Shown piece after piece: positions 8,531 through 16,094 of a stretch of DNA of 64,000 nt. Within the stretch, counting starts at the first letter, position 1. The number at the start of each line of letters is the position of its first letter. A program made the position numbers and the translations under genes. Under the pieces are notes generated by a model. That model did not search any database. It saw only the letters and a program-made list of their open reading frames with translations, and was not told the origin of the DNA. This stretch comes from RYN-417 sp043743105 (lineage in GTDB: Bacteria; Patescibacteriota; Saccharimonadia; Saccharimonadales; JACDBH01): positions 20,784-84,783 of the forward strand of contig JAYTXD010000011.1 of assembly GCA_043743105.1 (NCBI GenBank), written 5' to 3'.

Positions 8531-9427
8531 TTATTTTTTAGCAACGGCTCGAAGCTTTGTGCTACGGGCGCGCGGATTGAAAACTAATTCATTTTGTCCC
8601 GGAACAACAGGTTTCTTGGTAAGCAAAATCAGTTCGGTATCATACCTGTCTCCAGCAACATCTTGGAAAAACTGTTTAACGATCCTATCTTCTAAACTTT
8701 GGAAAGATAAGACAACTAGACGCCCTCCCGGGGCAAGCAGTTCCACCCATAACGGTAAGGCTTTTTTGAGGAGCCCCAACTCATCATTCACGGCAATCCG
8801 GAGCGCTTGGAACGTTCGGGTCGCCGGATGGACTTTACTATGCCCCGGCCAAGCCTGGGCAACGATCTGGGCAAGTTGTAGCGTTGAGCTAACAGGACGA
8901 TTTTTGATTATCCTGTCCGCAATTTGCGAGGCTTTTGGTTCCTCTCCATATGTTCTCAAGACCCAGGTCAAGGCAGCTTTATCATAATTATTCACTATAA
9001 TTTCTGCTGTTAATTCCTGACGTTGATCCATCCTCATATCGAGTGACGCATCTCGGCTAAAGCTAAAGCCACGACTCGCCGTATTAAGGTGCGGTGACGA
9101 CACGCCTAAATCCGCCAACACTAACTGAAACCTACGATTATCTCGTAGCAAACTTCGGGCTGCACTCACATAATCTTCGTGCATTATGCTGATGCCACTA
9201 CCCACGAACTTCGAACTCAGCTGGGTTACGGCCATCTCATCACGATCGACGAGCACCGAACCGGCAGCATTAAAGGTGCGTTCCAGTACTTGCTCAGCGT
9301 GCCCACCGTACCCGGCCGTTAGATCGAGATATTTCTCCTCTTTCTTGGGGTCTAAAAAATGAAGCACTTCATCGAGCATTACTGGAATATGTTGTTGGTT
9401 TTTGTTTTGGATATTGGATTTTTGCAT
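8531..9427 (-). CDS. rsmH: 16S rRNA (cytosine1402-N4)-methyltransferase RsmH
   Basis: Methylates N4 of C1402 in 16S rRNA, tuning the ribosomal P site. It is 298 residues long. The opening HIPVMLDEVLHFLDP, the SAM motif YLDLTAGYGGHAEQ, the ADLGVSSPHL block, DMRMDQ and the C-terminal FNPRARSTKLRAV are all diagnostic. A long Lys/Asn/Gln-rich leader precedes the conserved start; an internal Met exists but HIPV lies before it, so the first Met is kept. It is separated from mraZ by 372 bp. Confidence 0.96.
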   Translation of the reverse strand: MQKSNIQNKNQQHIPVMLDEVLHFLDPKKEEKYLDLTAGYGGHAEQVLERTFNAAGSVLVDRDEMAVTQLSSKFVGSGISIMHEDYVSAARSLLRDNRRFQLVLADLGVSSPHLNTASRGFSFSRDASLDMRMDQRQELTAEIIVNNYDKAALTWVLRTYGEEPKASQIADRIIKNRPVSSTLQLAQIVAQAWPGHSKVHPATRTFQALRIAVNDELGLLKKALPLWVELLAPGGRLVVLSFQSLEDRIVKQFFQDVAGDRYDTELILLTKKPVVPGQNELVFNPRARSTKLRAVAKK

Positions 9428-9799
9428 GTTTTTCTTGTTTTTGTTTTTTGCAAGGTCACCGAATCAGCAGTCAACTTTTTGTTTTTTTGGGTGAACGTTT
9501 TTGTTTTTGTTGGTTATCCGTTAGCTTTTAACGGAAAAAATGAGATACGAGAGCCGGTTTTGAGACCAACTAATTCATCTTTTCCTGATGGTAACAGATA
9601 TTCTAGAGACTTTCTAAGTGTGTGAGGTGGAGTTTTGGGAGGTGTTTTGTTTGAAAAAGGTGCGAGGGTGTTTTATGAAGTGGTTATCCCCTTGTTTCCC
9701 ACTTGTTGACTGCCGAATCGCTAATCTCGAGTCGGACTTACTTTTTGCTGCTTGCCTAGATTGTTAAAGATAAAACACTAAATCAGAAAAATGCGTTGC
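9428..9799 (-). other. 372-bp leader/intergenic region between mraZ and rsmH
   Basis: No gene is seen. The sequence close to rsmH is A/C-rich on the minus strand, made of AAAACAAAAAC-like runs. GCAGTCAAC at 9467-9475 is the complement of GTTGACTGC at 9705-9713, so the ends of the region could pair over nine bases, each flanked by a CCGAATC. At 9687-9701 the minus strand reads TGGGA-N5-GGGGA, close to the spaced TGGGN boxes of MraZ. It could hold a second MraZ-controlled promoter or a structured rsmH leader. Confidence 0.4.
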
Positions 9800-10153
9800 C
9801 TAGCTCTTTGCTAAGATCCGCCAGTATTTGCCGGCCCGTACCGCGACTACATCTTTGGTTATCAAAGCGTAATCTAAGTGGTGTTGATCCAAGGGTATCC
9901 TACCCTGCCGGGCGTCCATGACGCTTTCGACTCTGCCCATCCGGAATTGAACGTTAAGATCGGCCGTTTGCTCATCTAGGATATTTCCTTTGAGCTTTGG
10001 TTCGACTTCTTCGTCCCATACCATTTTTGGGTAGAGATGCAGATAGTTCTGGAATCCTCGGGTGATGACTACGCCGCCAGCAAACTCGTGTCGAAGTTCA
10101 GCGGGTATGGTTAGCCGCCTCTTGTCGTCAAGTTTCCGTTCGAAGTAATCCAC
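9800..10153 (-). CDS. mraZ: Transcriptional regulator MraZ
   Basis: A 117-residue AbrB/SpoVT-fold regulator that usually represses the dcw cluster by binding spaced TGGGN boxes in its own promoter. It has two AbrB-like halves: KLDDKRRLTIPAELR near the N-terminus and MDARQGRIPLDQH in the second half, where canonical MraZ has D-x-x-GR-I/V-x-(I/L)P. It is shorter than the usual 140-150 residues. The start is GTG at 10151-10153. Four perfect TGGGT boxes lie 75-120 bp upstream, supporting autoregulation. Confidence 0.9.
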   Translation of the reverse strand: MDYFERKLDDKRRLTIPAELRHEFAGGVVITRGFQNYLHLYPKMVWDEEVEPKLKGNILDEQTADLNVQFRMGRVESVMDARQGRIPLDQHHLDYALITKDVVAVRAGKYWRILAKS

Positions 10154-10227
10154 CTATCTCGGTCCTTTAGTGTTAATTTGTAGTGGTTTTTGTGTTTTTG
10201 TTTTATGGCTAAGTCTATTTTTGGCTT

Positions 10228-10279
10228 ACCCACGATTACCCACTGACAAGAGCATACTACCCACGATTACCCACTGCAA
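10228..10279 (-). promoter_or_regulatory. mraZ promoter with two MraZ box pairs
   Basis: On the minus strand TTGCAG (10274-10279) and TATGCT (10251-10256) are 17 bp apart, a good -35/-10 pair. The 17-bp spacer contains TGGGT-AATCG-TGGGT (10259-10273). A second identical pair lies at 10228-10242, just downstream of the likely start site. Boxes within a pair are 10 bp apart and the pairs 31 bp apart, so all lie on one face of the helix. This matches the known MraZ site (TGGGN repeats separated by 5 bp). Confidence 0.85.
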
Positions 10280-10447
10280 GTATATTATCCATAATACTGA
10301 GCTAGAATGTGGCACTTATCCACAGATTCACCAGATTACGGCATATGTACACAACCTGTAGTGTATAGAATATTAATTAGACACTACAGGCAGCGGTTAG
10401 GGTCTTATAACCTAATACAATAATTTGCTCCCTTCGGTTATTTCCTA

Positions 10448-10519
10448 GGAGGTTTCACCCTATGATTTAACCGCTGGAGACGTATTTTACGCTCATAAAT
10501 CACTATACCTAAAAACTCC
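10448..10519 (+). repeat. Conserved structured repeat core, copy A
   Basis: This 72-bp unit matches the minus strand of 40273-40343. Shared blocks in order are GGAGGTTT, ATTTANCCGCTGGAGAC, TACGCTC, TAAATCACTA and CTAAA-ACTCC. Nested complementary pairs are kept in both copies: GGAG.TTT with AAA.CTCC, ATTTA with TAAAT, and GAG with CTC. Preserved pairing suggests an RNA fold. It lies in the 600-bp gap between mraZ and the GH1 gene, next to a different palindrome. An overlapping 68-codon minus-strand frame is judged spurious. Function unknown. Confidence 0.6.
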
Positions 10520-10582
10520 CACGAACTGTAATTATGCTGGTATAGAGCTTTAAAGACATAAATCGGCAAAGTAAGGTAAAAG

Positions 10583-10728
10583 GGACTTATGACCATACCT
10601 TGAAAGAGACTAAAAAGCTCAGAGTGAAGCCGGTTAATTACCAATGAGACCAGGCTAAATATTAATAAAGGCTCATTGGGAATTTTACCGCGCGTGAACG
10701 GTCTCTTTCAAGGTATGGTCATAAGTCC
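10583..10728. repeat. 146-bp palindrome with 28-bp perfect arms
   Basis: Arms at 10583-10610 and 10701-10728 are perfect complements over 28 bp (GGACTTATGACC outermost). Inside, CCAATGAG (10640-10647) and CTCATTGG (10672-10679), with flanking CGGT/ACCG, extend the hairpin. It begins 26 bp after the stop of the GH1 gene and may act as its terminator. Perfect arms with a long loop are unlike an ordinary terminator and suggest a recently inserted miniature element. Confidence 0.75.
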
Positions 10729-10754
10729 AAGGCAAAAAGCCAACGGGAGCTGGT

Positions 10755-12197
10755 CTATTCTTCAGAACCTGATCGCAGATGCTCTATCTGCTTAGCCCAC
10801 CACTGCGCACTTGGCCGTACTGTTCGCTTCATGCCCTTTTCGCGGTCAACGTGTACCAGCCCAAATTTCGGCCACCAGCCAAAAGCCCATTCGAAGTTAT
10901 CCAGCAAACTCCAGTGCATATAACCAATAAGATGCACGCCGGCTTTTCTTGATTTAATCAGTGACAGCAACGTTTCCTTGATCCACCACTGCCGGAATTC
11001 ATCCTTGACATCTGCCACACCGTTTTCGGTTATCATAATTGGCTTGTGGTAGCGCAGCCACAGTTTTGTCGCCACTTCACCGATACCATTCGGCTCCATA
11101 TAAAACCCTAGGTCACTCTTTGGCTCAAAGGGCTGGCTTATCTTGGCACCGTCAAAATAGTTCGTAAAATAATAGTTGAAACCGATGAAATCGATTCTCC
11201 GCTTTGTGCGGTCATAAAAATAATAGTTCCCAAATTTGTCGGCTACCTTCACAGCTATTTTGCTCAAAAACTTGTCATTTTTTGGCACATTGTTGGCCAT
11301 CTGCACGGCGGCGCTGATCTGCAGTTCTGGATTGGCTTTTTTCATGATGAGATATGTCAGTTTATGCGCCTTAATAAGCACAAAGAACATGCGGATTCTC
11401 ATGAACAGCGGTGCTTGCGGTGGCACAGGCACACCGGCGTTCCATTCCGGATACGTAATATAAATATTCGGCTCGTTCACGGTTAGAATATACTTTACTT
11501 CGTCGCCAAATTCCTCAGCCACTTTGCTGGCAAACTTCAGAAAATAGCCGACGTTAGCGTTCTTACCAAAAGCTCCCTTATCTTCAAACCACACTGGGTG
11601 GGTCCAGTGCCAGAGGTTCAAGACAGGTTCGATACCTCGCTTCTTAAGCTCTGCGATGTAGTTGTGATAATGATCAAATGCGCTTTTGTCCCATACGCCT
11701 TCTTCGGGCTCTACCCTGCTCCATTCCAAAGTAAAACGGAAAGCATTCAAGCCAAGATCAACTAAAATATCAAAATCTTCCTGGTATCGATGAAAGTGAT
11801 CGACACCTTTGCCCGATATGTAGTTTTCAGGAGTCTTTGCTTCTGGCAGAATCTTAATTCGTTGCCATTCCGGCAGTGCCAACATCCGCTTCTCAACACC
11901 ATCGGCCAATTCTTTGGCATGAGCCAGCTCCCAGACGGTCCATTGGTCATAGTTTCCTCCCTCAACTTGGTGGCCAGCTGTACTTGCCCCCCACAGAAAA
12001 TCATCCCCAAACAACTGCACCGACCTAGTCTTGCTACTGACAGAGTCAGCGGCCTGGCCTCGGTCTTGAGGCGCAGAAACGGATGTTCCGCTCCGTTGCT
12101 CGCTCACCGTAGTATTCTTACGCCTTGCTCCGCTACTCACGGAGACATCCGTTTCTGCATCCTCCTGCAGTTGTTTGGTCTCAAATATTTTAGCCAT
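10755..12197 (-). CDS. Glycoside hydrolase family 1 beta-glycosidase
   Basis: A retaining beta-glucosidase/galactosidase-type enzyme. GH1 landmarks: DFLWGASTAGHQVEG, the acid/base in TVNEPNIY (Glu near residue 242) and the nucleophile in ITENGVAD (Glu near 391). A C-terminal HWSLLDNFEWAFGW sugar-binding stretch is intact. There is no signal peptide, so it is cytoplasmic. GH1 proteins normally begin close to DFLWG; here about 65 extra polar residues precede it, encoded partly by a palindrome. Two ATGs are possible (12203, 12197); a TACAAT eight bases before the second favours 12197 and a leaderless mRNA. A GTG at 12018-12020 would remove the extension. Confidence 0.92.
   Translation of the reverse strand: MAKIFETKQLQEDAETDVSVSSGARRKNTTVSEQRSGTSVSAPQDRGQAADSVSSKTRSVQLFGDDFLWGASTAGHQVEGGNYDQWTVWELAHAKELADGVEKRMLALPEWQRIKILPEAKTPENYISGKGVDHFHRYQEDFDILVDLGLNAFRFTLEWSRVEPEEGVWDKSAFDHYHNYIAELKKRGIEPVLNLWHWTHPVWFEDKGAFGKNANVGYFLKFASKVAEEFGDEVKYILTVNEPNIYITYPEWNAGVPVPPQAPLFMRIRMFFVLIKAHKLTYLIMKKANPELQISAAVQMANNVPKNDKFLSKIAVKVADKFGNYYFYDRTKRRIDFIGFNYYFTNYFDGAKISQPFEPKSDLGFYMEPNGIGEVATKLWLRYHKPIMITENGVADVKDEFRQWWIKETLLSLIKSRKAGVHLIGYMHWSLLDNFEWAFGWWPKFGLVHVDREKGMKRTVRPSAQWWAKQIEHLRSGSEE
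12073..12158. repeat. Palindrome inside the GH1 N-terminal coding region
   Basis: GCAGAAACGGATGT (12073-12086) and its perfect complement (12145-12158) face each other inside the first 45 codons of the GH1 gene. The sequence between holds further imperfect repeats of TTGCTCNGCT and CTCCGT. It is translated as a Ser/Thr/Arg-rich stretch. This resembles palindromic elements that insert in frame into genes, as known in Rickettsia, but no relative is visible elsewhere in the window. Confidence 0.6.
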
Positions 12198-12252
12198 TAG
12201 CATCTATTGTAACAGACATCGTTAGCCCCCCACTCTGTGAAAAAACACATAT

Positions 12253-12365
12253 ACTCGACTTACGCAAACTACCGAGCCGTCTGACACTGCTCTACTGGAT
12301 AAAAACAGTTTTTACCACAGCCGAATCAGTCCCAGATCGGCACACTATTTTGCGTAAGCCCGAGT
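12253..12365. repeat. 113-bp inverted-repeat element, family M1 copy 1
   Basis: The right end reads, inward, ACTCGGGCTTACGCAAAAT; the left end is ACTCGACTTACGCAAACTACC. Both ends match the 71-bp element at 41557-41627 outside and inside the terminal repeats (ACTACCGAGC on one side, TCGGYACRC on the other). This copy carries about 45 extra bases in the middle, including an AAAACAGTTTTT palindrome. It sits between the divergent upstream side of the GH1 gene and the helicase stop. The form is that of a MITE. Confidence 0.75.
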
Positions 12366-12417
12366 TAAGCTGTGGTGGTTGCTTCCGAATTGTGGGCTTT
12401 TTTACTCCCAATGGCTA

Positions 12418-13965
12418 CTAGGCAATAATCTCATCACCGAAGTGTTTTTTTAAACGGCTCCGAATGGAGCCAGGGTGGCGGCCCAAAAGATTAGAAAGCT
12501 GCTTCACTGTGTTTTCAGATCCAAACAGATCAATAAGCTTTTGGTCTTCTTTTTTACTCCATGGTTTATAGGCATTCGGATAAGATTCGCGCATTTTCTC
12601 TAGCTTTTCATTCCAGCTGCCGGCTTTAGCCTTTGGCTTTTCTTCTTTCGCAACTTCAGGCTTTAGCCTGCGCTCCGCTTCCCTAGCCTCCCAGGTTTGA
12701 ATAAGGCCTTGGTTATCACTCACAGCAGCGTCACTGCGCGCCCTAAGCTCGGCATCAATCTCGCGCGCAAGCGGTGATACGCGGAGTGCCATACCATTAA
12801 ATCCATCCAAAATTAAGTGCTTCAGCCCCCGCACACGGCTTAAAGCCACATATCCCATGCCCTCGACAAAAGCCCGCCGCAGGTCAATCCGTGCGCTGTC
12901 GAGCGTCATACCCTGGCTTTTGTGCACCGTAATTGCCCAGGCCAAACGGAGCGGCAGCTGCGTGACCATCGCCCGTCGTTTTTCGCCGTCAATCAGTTCC
13001 CAAGTGTCGGGTTTAATTGTCACTTTTCGGCCGCTCAGTAGATGCACCACCGGGTAATCTGTATGTGGCTCAAAGCCCACCACAGTACCAAGACTTCCGT
13101 TTACATATTTTTTTTCTTGGCTATTCTTGATACACATCACAATTGCGCCTTGTTTGAGCCGCAGGGTCTCGGATGCCAAGCATGACCGCATTAGCGTTTC
13201 AACATATTGTTTGCTACCACTCGTTTCCATCGGATATTCATGCATGTCGGTGGTCAGCTCCGCCAAATGCTCAAGATTAATCTCATCAACATCGGCATTG
13301 GTGGTCAAAAGACGTGTACGTGGTGTAAACGGGTCATCCAATGCATCGGCACGTGCACTGAGTGCGTTGAGCTGGGTGCGTGTTAAAAATCCGGCGCGTA
13401 TGCCATTCAGGATGTCCGTATAGGCGCTGTCATCCACTTGGCGATATTGCTTTTCTAAATAACAGACAGCGAATGCTCCGCTGGCCCAGGCCTGCGAGGC
13501 GGTCACAAAACTGCCTGCTCGGCTGTCAAATCTGCTGACTGGCGGCAACTGAAAAAAGTCACCACACAGCACTACCTGCAAACCGCCAAACGGCCTGTCG
13601 CCGCCACGAACTTTGCGGGCTACTTCCTCAACCATATCGAGCCTAAAGTCGTGCAGCATACTAATCTCGTCTACTATCAAAACATCGGTATTCATAATAG
13701 TGTCTTGCCGGGCTTTAGACAATTTTTGGATAAAACCACGCCCCAGTTCATCCCGTACACCAATACCACTCCAGGCATGCAGCGTATTACCGTTAAGGTG
13801 CGTTGCCGCCAATCCGGTCGTCGCTGTCACGGCGATAGTCCTGCCCTCTTTCCGCGCGCGCTTGATAAATTGGTTAAGCAAGTAGGTTTTGCCTGTACCA
13901 GCAGCCCCCGTCAATAAAACTGACTGCCCCGATTCTAATATTGCTAGTGCTGCGTCCTGTGTCAT
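12418..13965 (-). CDS. PIF1-like helicase with C-terminal SANT/Myb-like HTH
   Basis: A superfamily 1B DNA helicase of 515 residues. Walker A is GAAGTGKT (residues about 20-27), Walker B LIVDEISML, followed by GDFFQLPPV and the late motif AITVHKSQGMTLD with GYVALSRVRGL, all typical of PIF1/RecD-type helicases. Residues about 468-512 (PWSKKEDQKLIDLF, QLSNLLGRHPGSIRSRLKKH) look like a SANT/Myb or MADF-type DNA-binding helix bundle joined by a Lys-rich linker. It likely unwinds DNA in repair or replication. AAGGA seven bases before the ATG supports the start. No operon partner is evident. Confidence 0.88.
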   Translation of the reverse strand: MTQDAALAILESGQSVLLTGAAGTGKTYLLNQFIKRARKEGRTIAVTATTGLAATHLNGNTLHAWSGIGVRDELGRGFIQKLSKARQDTIMNTDVLIVDEISMLHDFRLDMVEEVARKVRGGDRPFGGLQVVLCGDFFQLPPVSRFDSRAGSFVTASQAWASGAFAVCYLEKQYRQVDDSAYTDILNGIRAGFLTRTQLNALSARADALDDPFTPRTRLLTTNADVDEINLEHLAELTTDMHEYPMETSGSKQYVETLMRSCLASETLRLKQGAIVMCIKNSQEKKYVNGSLGTVVGFEPHTDYPVVHLLSGRKVTIKPDTWELIDGEKRRAMVTQLPLRLAWAITVHKSQGMTLDSARIDLRRAFVEGMGYVALSRVRGLKHLILDGFNGMALRVSPLAREIDAELRARSDAAVSDNQGLIQTWEAREAERRLKPEVAKEEKPKAKAGSWNEKLEKMRESYPNAYKPWSKKEDQKLIDLFGSENTVKQLSNLLGRHPGSIRSRLKKHFGDEIIA

Positions 13966-14039
13966 AAATAATCCTTAAGTAACAGTATAGACTAGTGTTT
14001 CGCCTTCGTCTGGTCAAGGATTAAATCTACAACACCTTT

Positions 14040-14663
14040 TTATTTTTTTGTAGGTTTTTTATTAAAACCCCTATACGCCAAATCGCGGCGCTTTTCGTCC
14101 AAACGTATAATGTATTTTTCGAATGGTTTTAACAGACTTGAATACTGCCAGTTGGGCGCTAGCAAGCTATCTAACTTATTTTGCTCTACCAGATATTCTA
14201 CTAGGCCAAAAAAGTCTCCGTCACCTGATACAACCACGGCTTTGTTATAGTTTGGCATTTCTTTTACGGCATACAGTACCAGCTCGGCGTCAACATTACC
14301 TTTGGTAGCTGGTTTTTTATCCTCCGGCTTTTCGGTATGCATTTTAATGCGCTCAGCCAGCTCGGCCTTTTCTTGATCTGTCGTCTGCTTAGCAAACATC
14401 TCAAGTGTTGGCTTTAGCACTATTAAATACCCCAGATCATGCATCTGGTCATACAGCTTTTCGTTATCGGGCAGATAGCCAATAAACATATAAGCCTTTT
14501 CTACATTGTGTCGTTCTTTTAAATAAATACGAAACTTGCGCCAGTCCATCTTCCAACCCATTTTTTGCACGCCAAGATTAAGGTTTTGACTATCGATAAA
14601 AGCATAGTTAGCCTTAGGCTGCTGAGGTTTCTGCGGTTTTTTGTTTCGCCGGAACGGTTTCAT
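14040..14663 (-). CDS. NYN-domain (LabA/PIN-like) protein
   Basis: A 207-residue protein of the NYN family, a PIN-like ribonuclease fold. Acidic residues expected at the active site are seen in YAFIDSQNLNLG, KGNVDAELVLYAV and VVVSGDGDFFGLVEYL. Basic tails at both ends (FRRNKKPQKP, FNKKPTKK) fit RNA binding. LabA-like NYN proteins are found alone in many CPR genomes. A TATGAT eight bases before the start suggests a leaderless mRNA. The nuclease role is inferred from the fold. Confidence 0.82.
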   Translation of the reverse strand: MKPFRRNKKPQKPQQPKANYAFIDSQNLNLGVQKMGWKMDWRKFRIYLKERHNVEKAYMFIGYLPDNEKLYDQMHDLGYLIVLKPTLEMFAKQTTDQEKAELAERIKMHTEKPEDKKPATKGNVDAELVLYAVKEMPNYNKAVVVSGDGDFFGLVEYLVEQNKLDSLLAPNWQYSSLLKPFEKYIIRLDEKRRDLAYRGFNKKPTKK

Positions 14664-14721
14664 TTACCTATATCATACCACTATGGCTTCATATGGCCGA
14701 TAATCACATCAATCACAAGAT

Positions 14722-15627
14722 CTAGCCAACGAAATTAAGTATTACAATACCAGTTACAATCAGTACGCCCGCCACAAACTTACGTCCTATCGTCTTTTTA
14801 TCAATTTTTTCTTTTATAAGATGTGGCACTAATTTGGTTAATACATAGCCGAGCAGTATTGATAGAAACACTTCACTCGCCCCAACCGATGCAGCTAAAC
14901 CGGCATTAACGTAGGTAAATGATTTAAACTGCGCTAACAAAGCGAGCATAAAAAGTAGTTCACTTACGCCCACTACAAGAAGCATTTTTAAGTGAAATGG
15001 CCGCATGTTAGACTTAAAACCTTTTAACGTGGGTTTGTGAAAATAAGTGAATAAAATACCAAAAATTGCATAGCCAATTGTCTGAAAATAAGTGTAAGAG
15101 ACCGTATTGTTTCTATCCAGAACTGATTTAGAAATGACCAAAACTGCCGTAGTAAATATTGTTGCCCCGAACATAATTGGGATTATTTTTGTGCTATGCA
15201 AATGAAAACCCTTACGTGACAAAGTTGCTATAGTGATGCCGCTTAATATAGTAAGTACCGCAAATAACTGCAGCGGCCGCAAAGAGTGATGAAGGAAGAT
15301 AAACTCAGCCACCATTGTCATCGGTACGATGACCTGGGTTAATAACGTAACGACACTCGCATCTTCCATATTGTAAGCCTTGAAATAAAATATAGCTGCA
15401 ACACCTATTAGCATTCCCGACAGGATGGCCAACATAACATCATGATTGTTCTGTAGTCCCTGTCTACCAAACAAAATCCATGGAACAGCAATCAAAAACA
15501 TAGCCGCGATTGCGTGGACAACAACAATTCCTCGTTGGTCCCTTGCAACTTTACTAATAGAATACTTAGCAAACATTGTTGCCGCAGCATAAAAAACAGC
15601 CGACATGAGTGCGTAAATAATCCACAT
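14722..15627 (-). CDS. EamA/DMT-family transporter
   Basis: A 301-residue inner-membrane protein with about ten hydrophobic helices in two halves, the pattern of the drug/metabolite transporter superfamily (EamA). The first half starts WIIYALMSAVFYAAATMFAKYSI and holds VVTLLTQVIVPMTMVAEFIFLHHSLRPLQLF; the second repeats it (AGLAASVGASEVFLSILLGYVL). Substrate cannot be told. It may export or import small metabolites, valuable in an organism with reduced biosynthesis. Single gene, 23 bp after rnhA's stop, on the same strand. Confidence 0.85.
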   Translation of the reverse strand: MWIIYALMSAVFYAAATMFAKYSISKVARDQRGIVVVHAIAAMFLIAVPWILFGRQGLQNNHDVMLAILSGMLIGVAAIFYFKAYNMEDASVVTLLTQVIVPMTMVAEFIFLHHSLRPLQLFAVLTILSGITIATLSRKGFHLHSTKIIPIMFGATIFTTAVLVISKSVLDRNNTVSYTYFQTIGYAIFGILFTYFHKPTLKGFKSNMRPFHLKMLLVVGVSELLFMLALLAQFKSFTYVNAGLAASVGASEVFLSILLGYVLTKLVPHLIKEKIDKKTIGRKFVAGVLIVTGIVILNFVG

Positions 15628-15650
15628 ATTATGTAAACTATACCTTAAAT

Positions 15651-16079
15651 TTACTTCTTATGCTTGGCAATATAGTCCAAACGAGCCTGGTTAGCGTACT
15701 TGTCAGCCATTTCATTGCCCGGGTCATCGTTGTGGCCACGCACCCATACCAGTACCGCTCTCGACCCTCTATACAGTGGGCAAACTTCCTGCACAATATC
15801 GAGGTTTTTTATCACCCCACCCTTTTTCTTCCACCCGTTTGCTTCCCACGCAATCGACCATTTGGTAATGACATTTATCCAAAACTCGCTATCGGTAAAA
15901 ATTTCACACTCCTCACCATTTGCATCTTTTATAGCGGCAATAATTGCCAAGCCTTCCATGCGTATGTTGGTTGTGTTGGCTTCACCGTCCATTATTGCTG
16001 GCTTCATTTCTTTAATGACAGCAAACCCCCCATTGCCAGGGTTTGGCTCGCAGCTTCCATCGGTATAGTACGTAATCAT
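15651..16079 (-). CDS. rnhA: Ribonuclease HI
   Basis: Cleaves the RNA strand of RNA-DNA hybrids. In 142 residues the catalytic acids are visible: Asp7 in YTDGSCEPNPGNGG, Glu42 in RMEGLAI, Asp63 in FTDSEFW, and the late VRGHNDDPGNEMADKYAN with the His loop and final Asp. The basic protrusion of the E. coli enzyme is partly replaced by WEANGWKKKGG. TATACT ends seven bases before the ATG, so the transcript should be leaderless. Confidence 0.93.
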   Translation of the reverse strand: MITYYTDGSCEPNPGNGGFAVIKEMKPAIMDGEANTTNIRMEGLAIIAAIKDANGEECEIFTDSEFWINVITKWSIAWEANGWKKKGGVIKNLDIVQEVCPLYRGSRAVLVWVRGHNDDPGNEMADKYANQARLDYIAKHKK

Positions 16080-16094
16080 CTTTGCTAGTATAGC

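Noticed and set aside
10438..10644. 68-codon minus-strand ORF in the mraZ-GH1 gap
   Set aside because: It runs over the repeat core and a palindrome arm, and has no recognisable motif or ribosome site; the matching DNA at 40.3 kb does not keep the frame.
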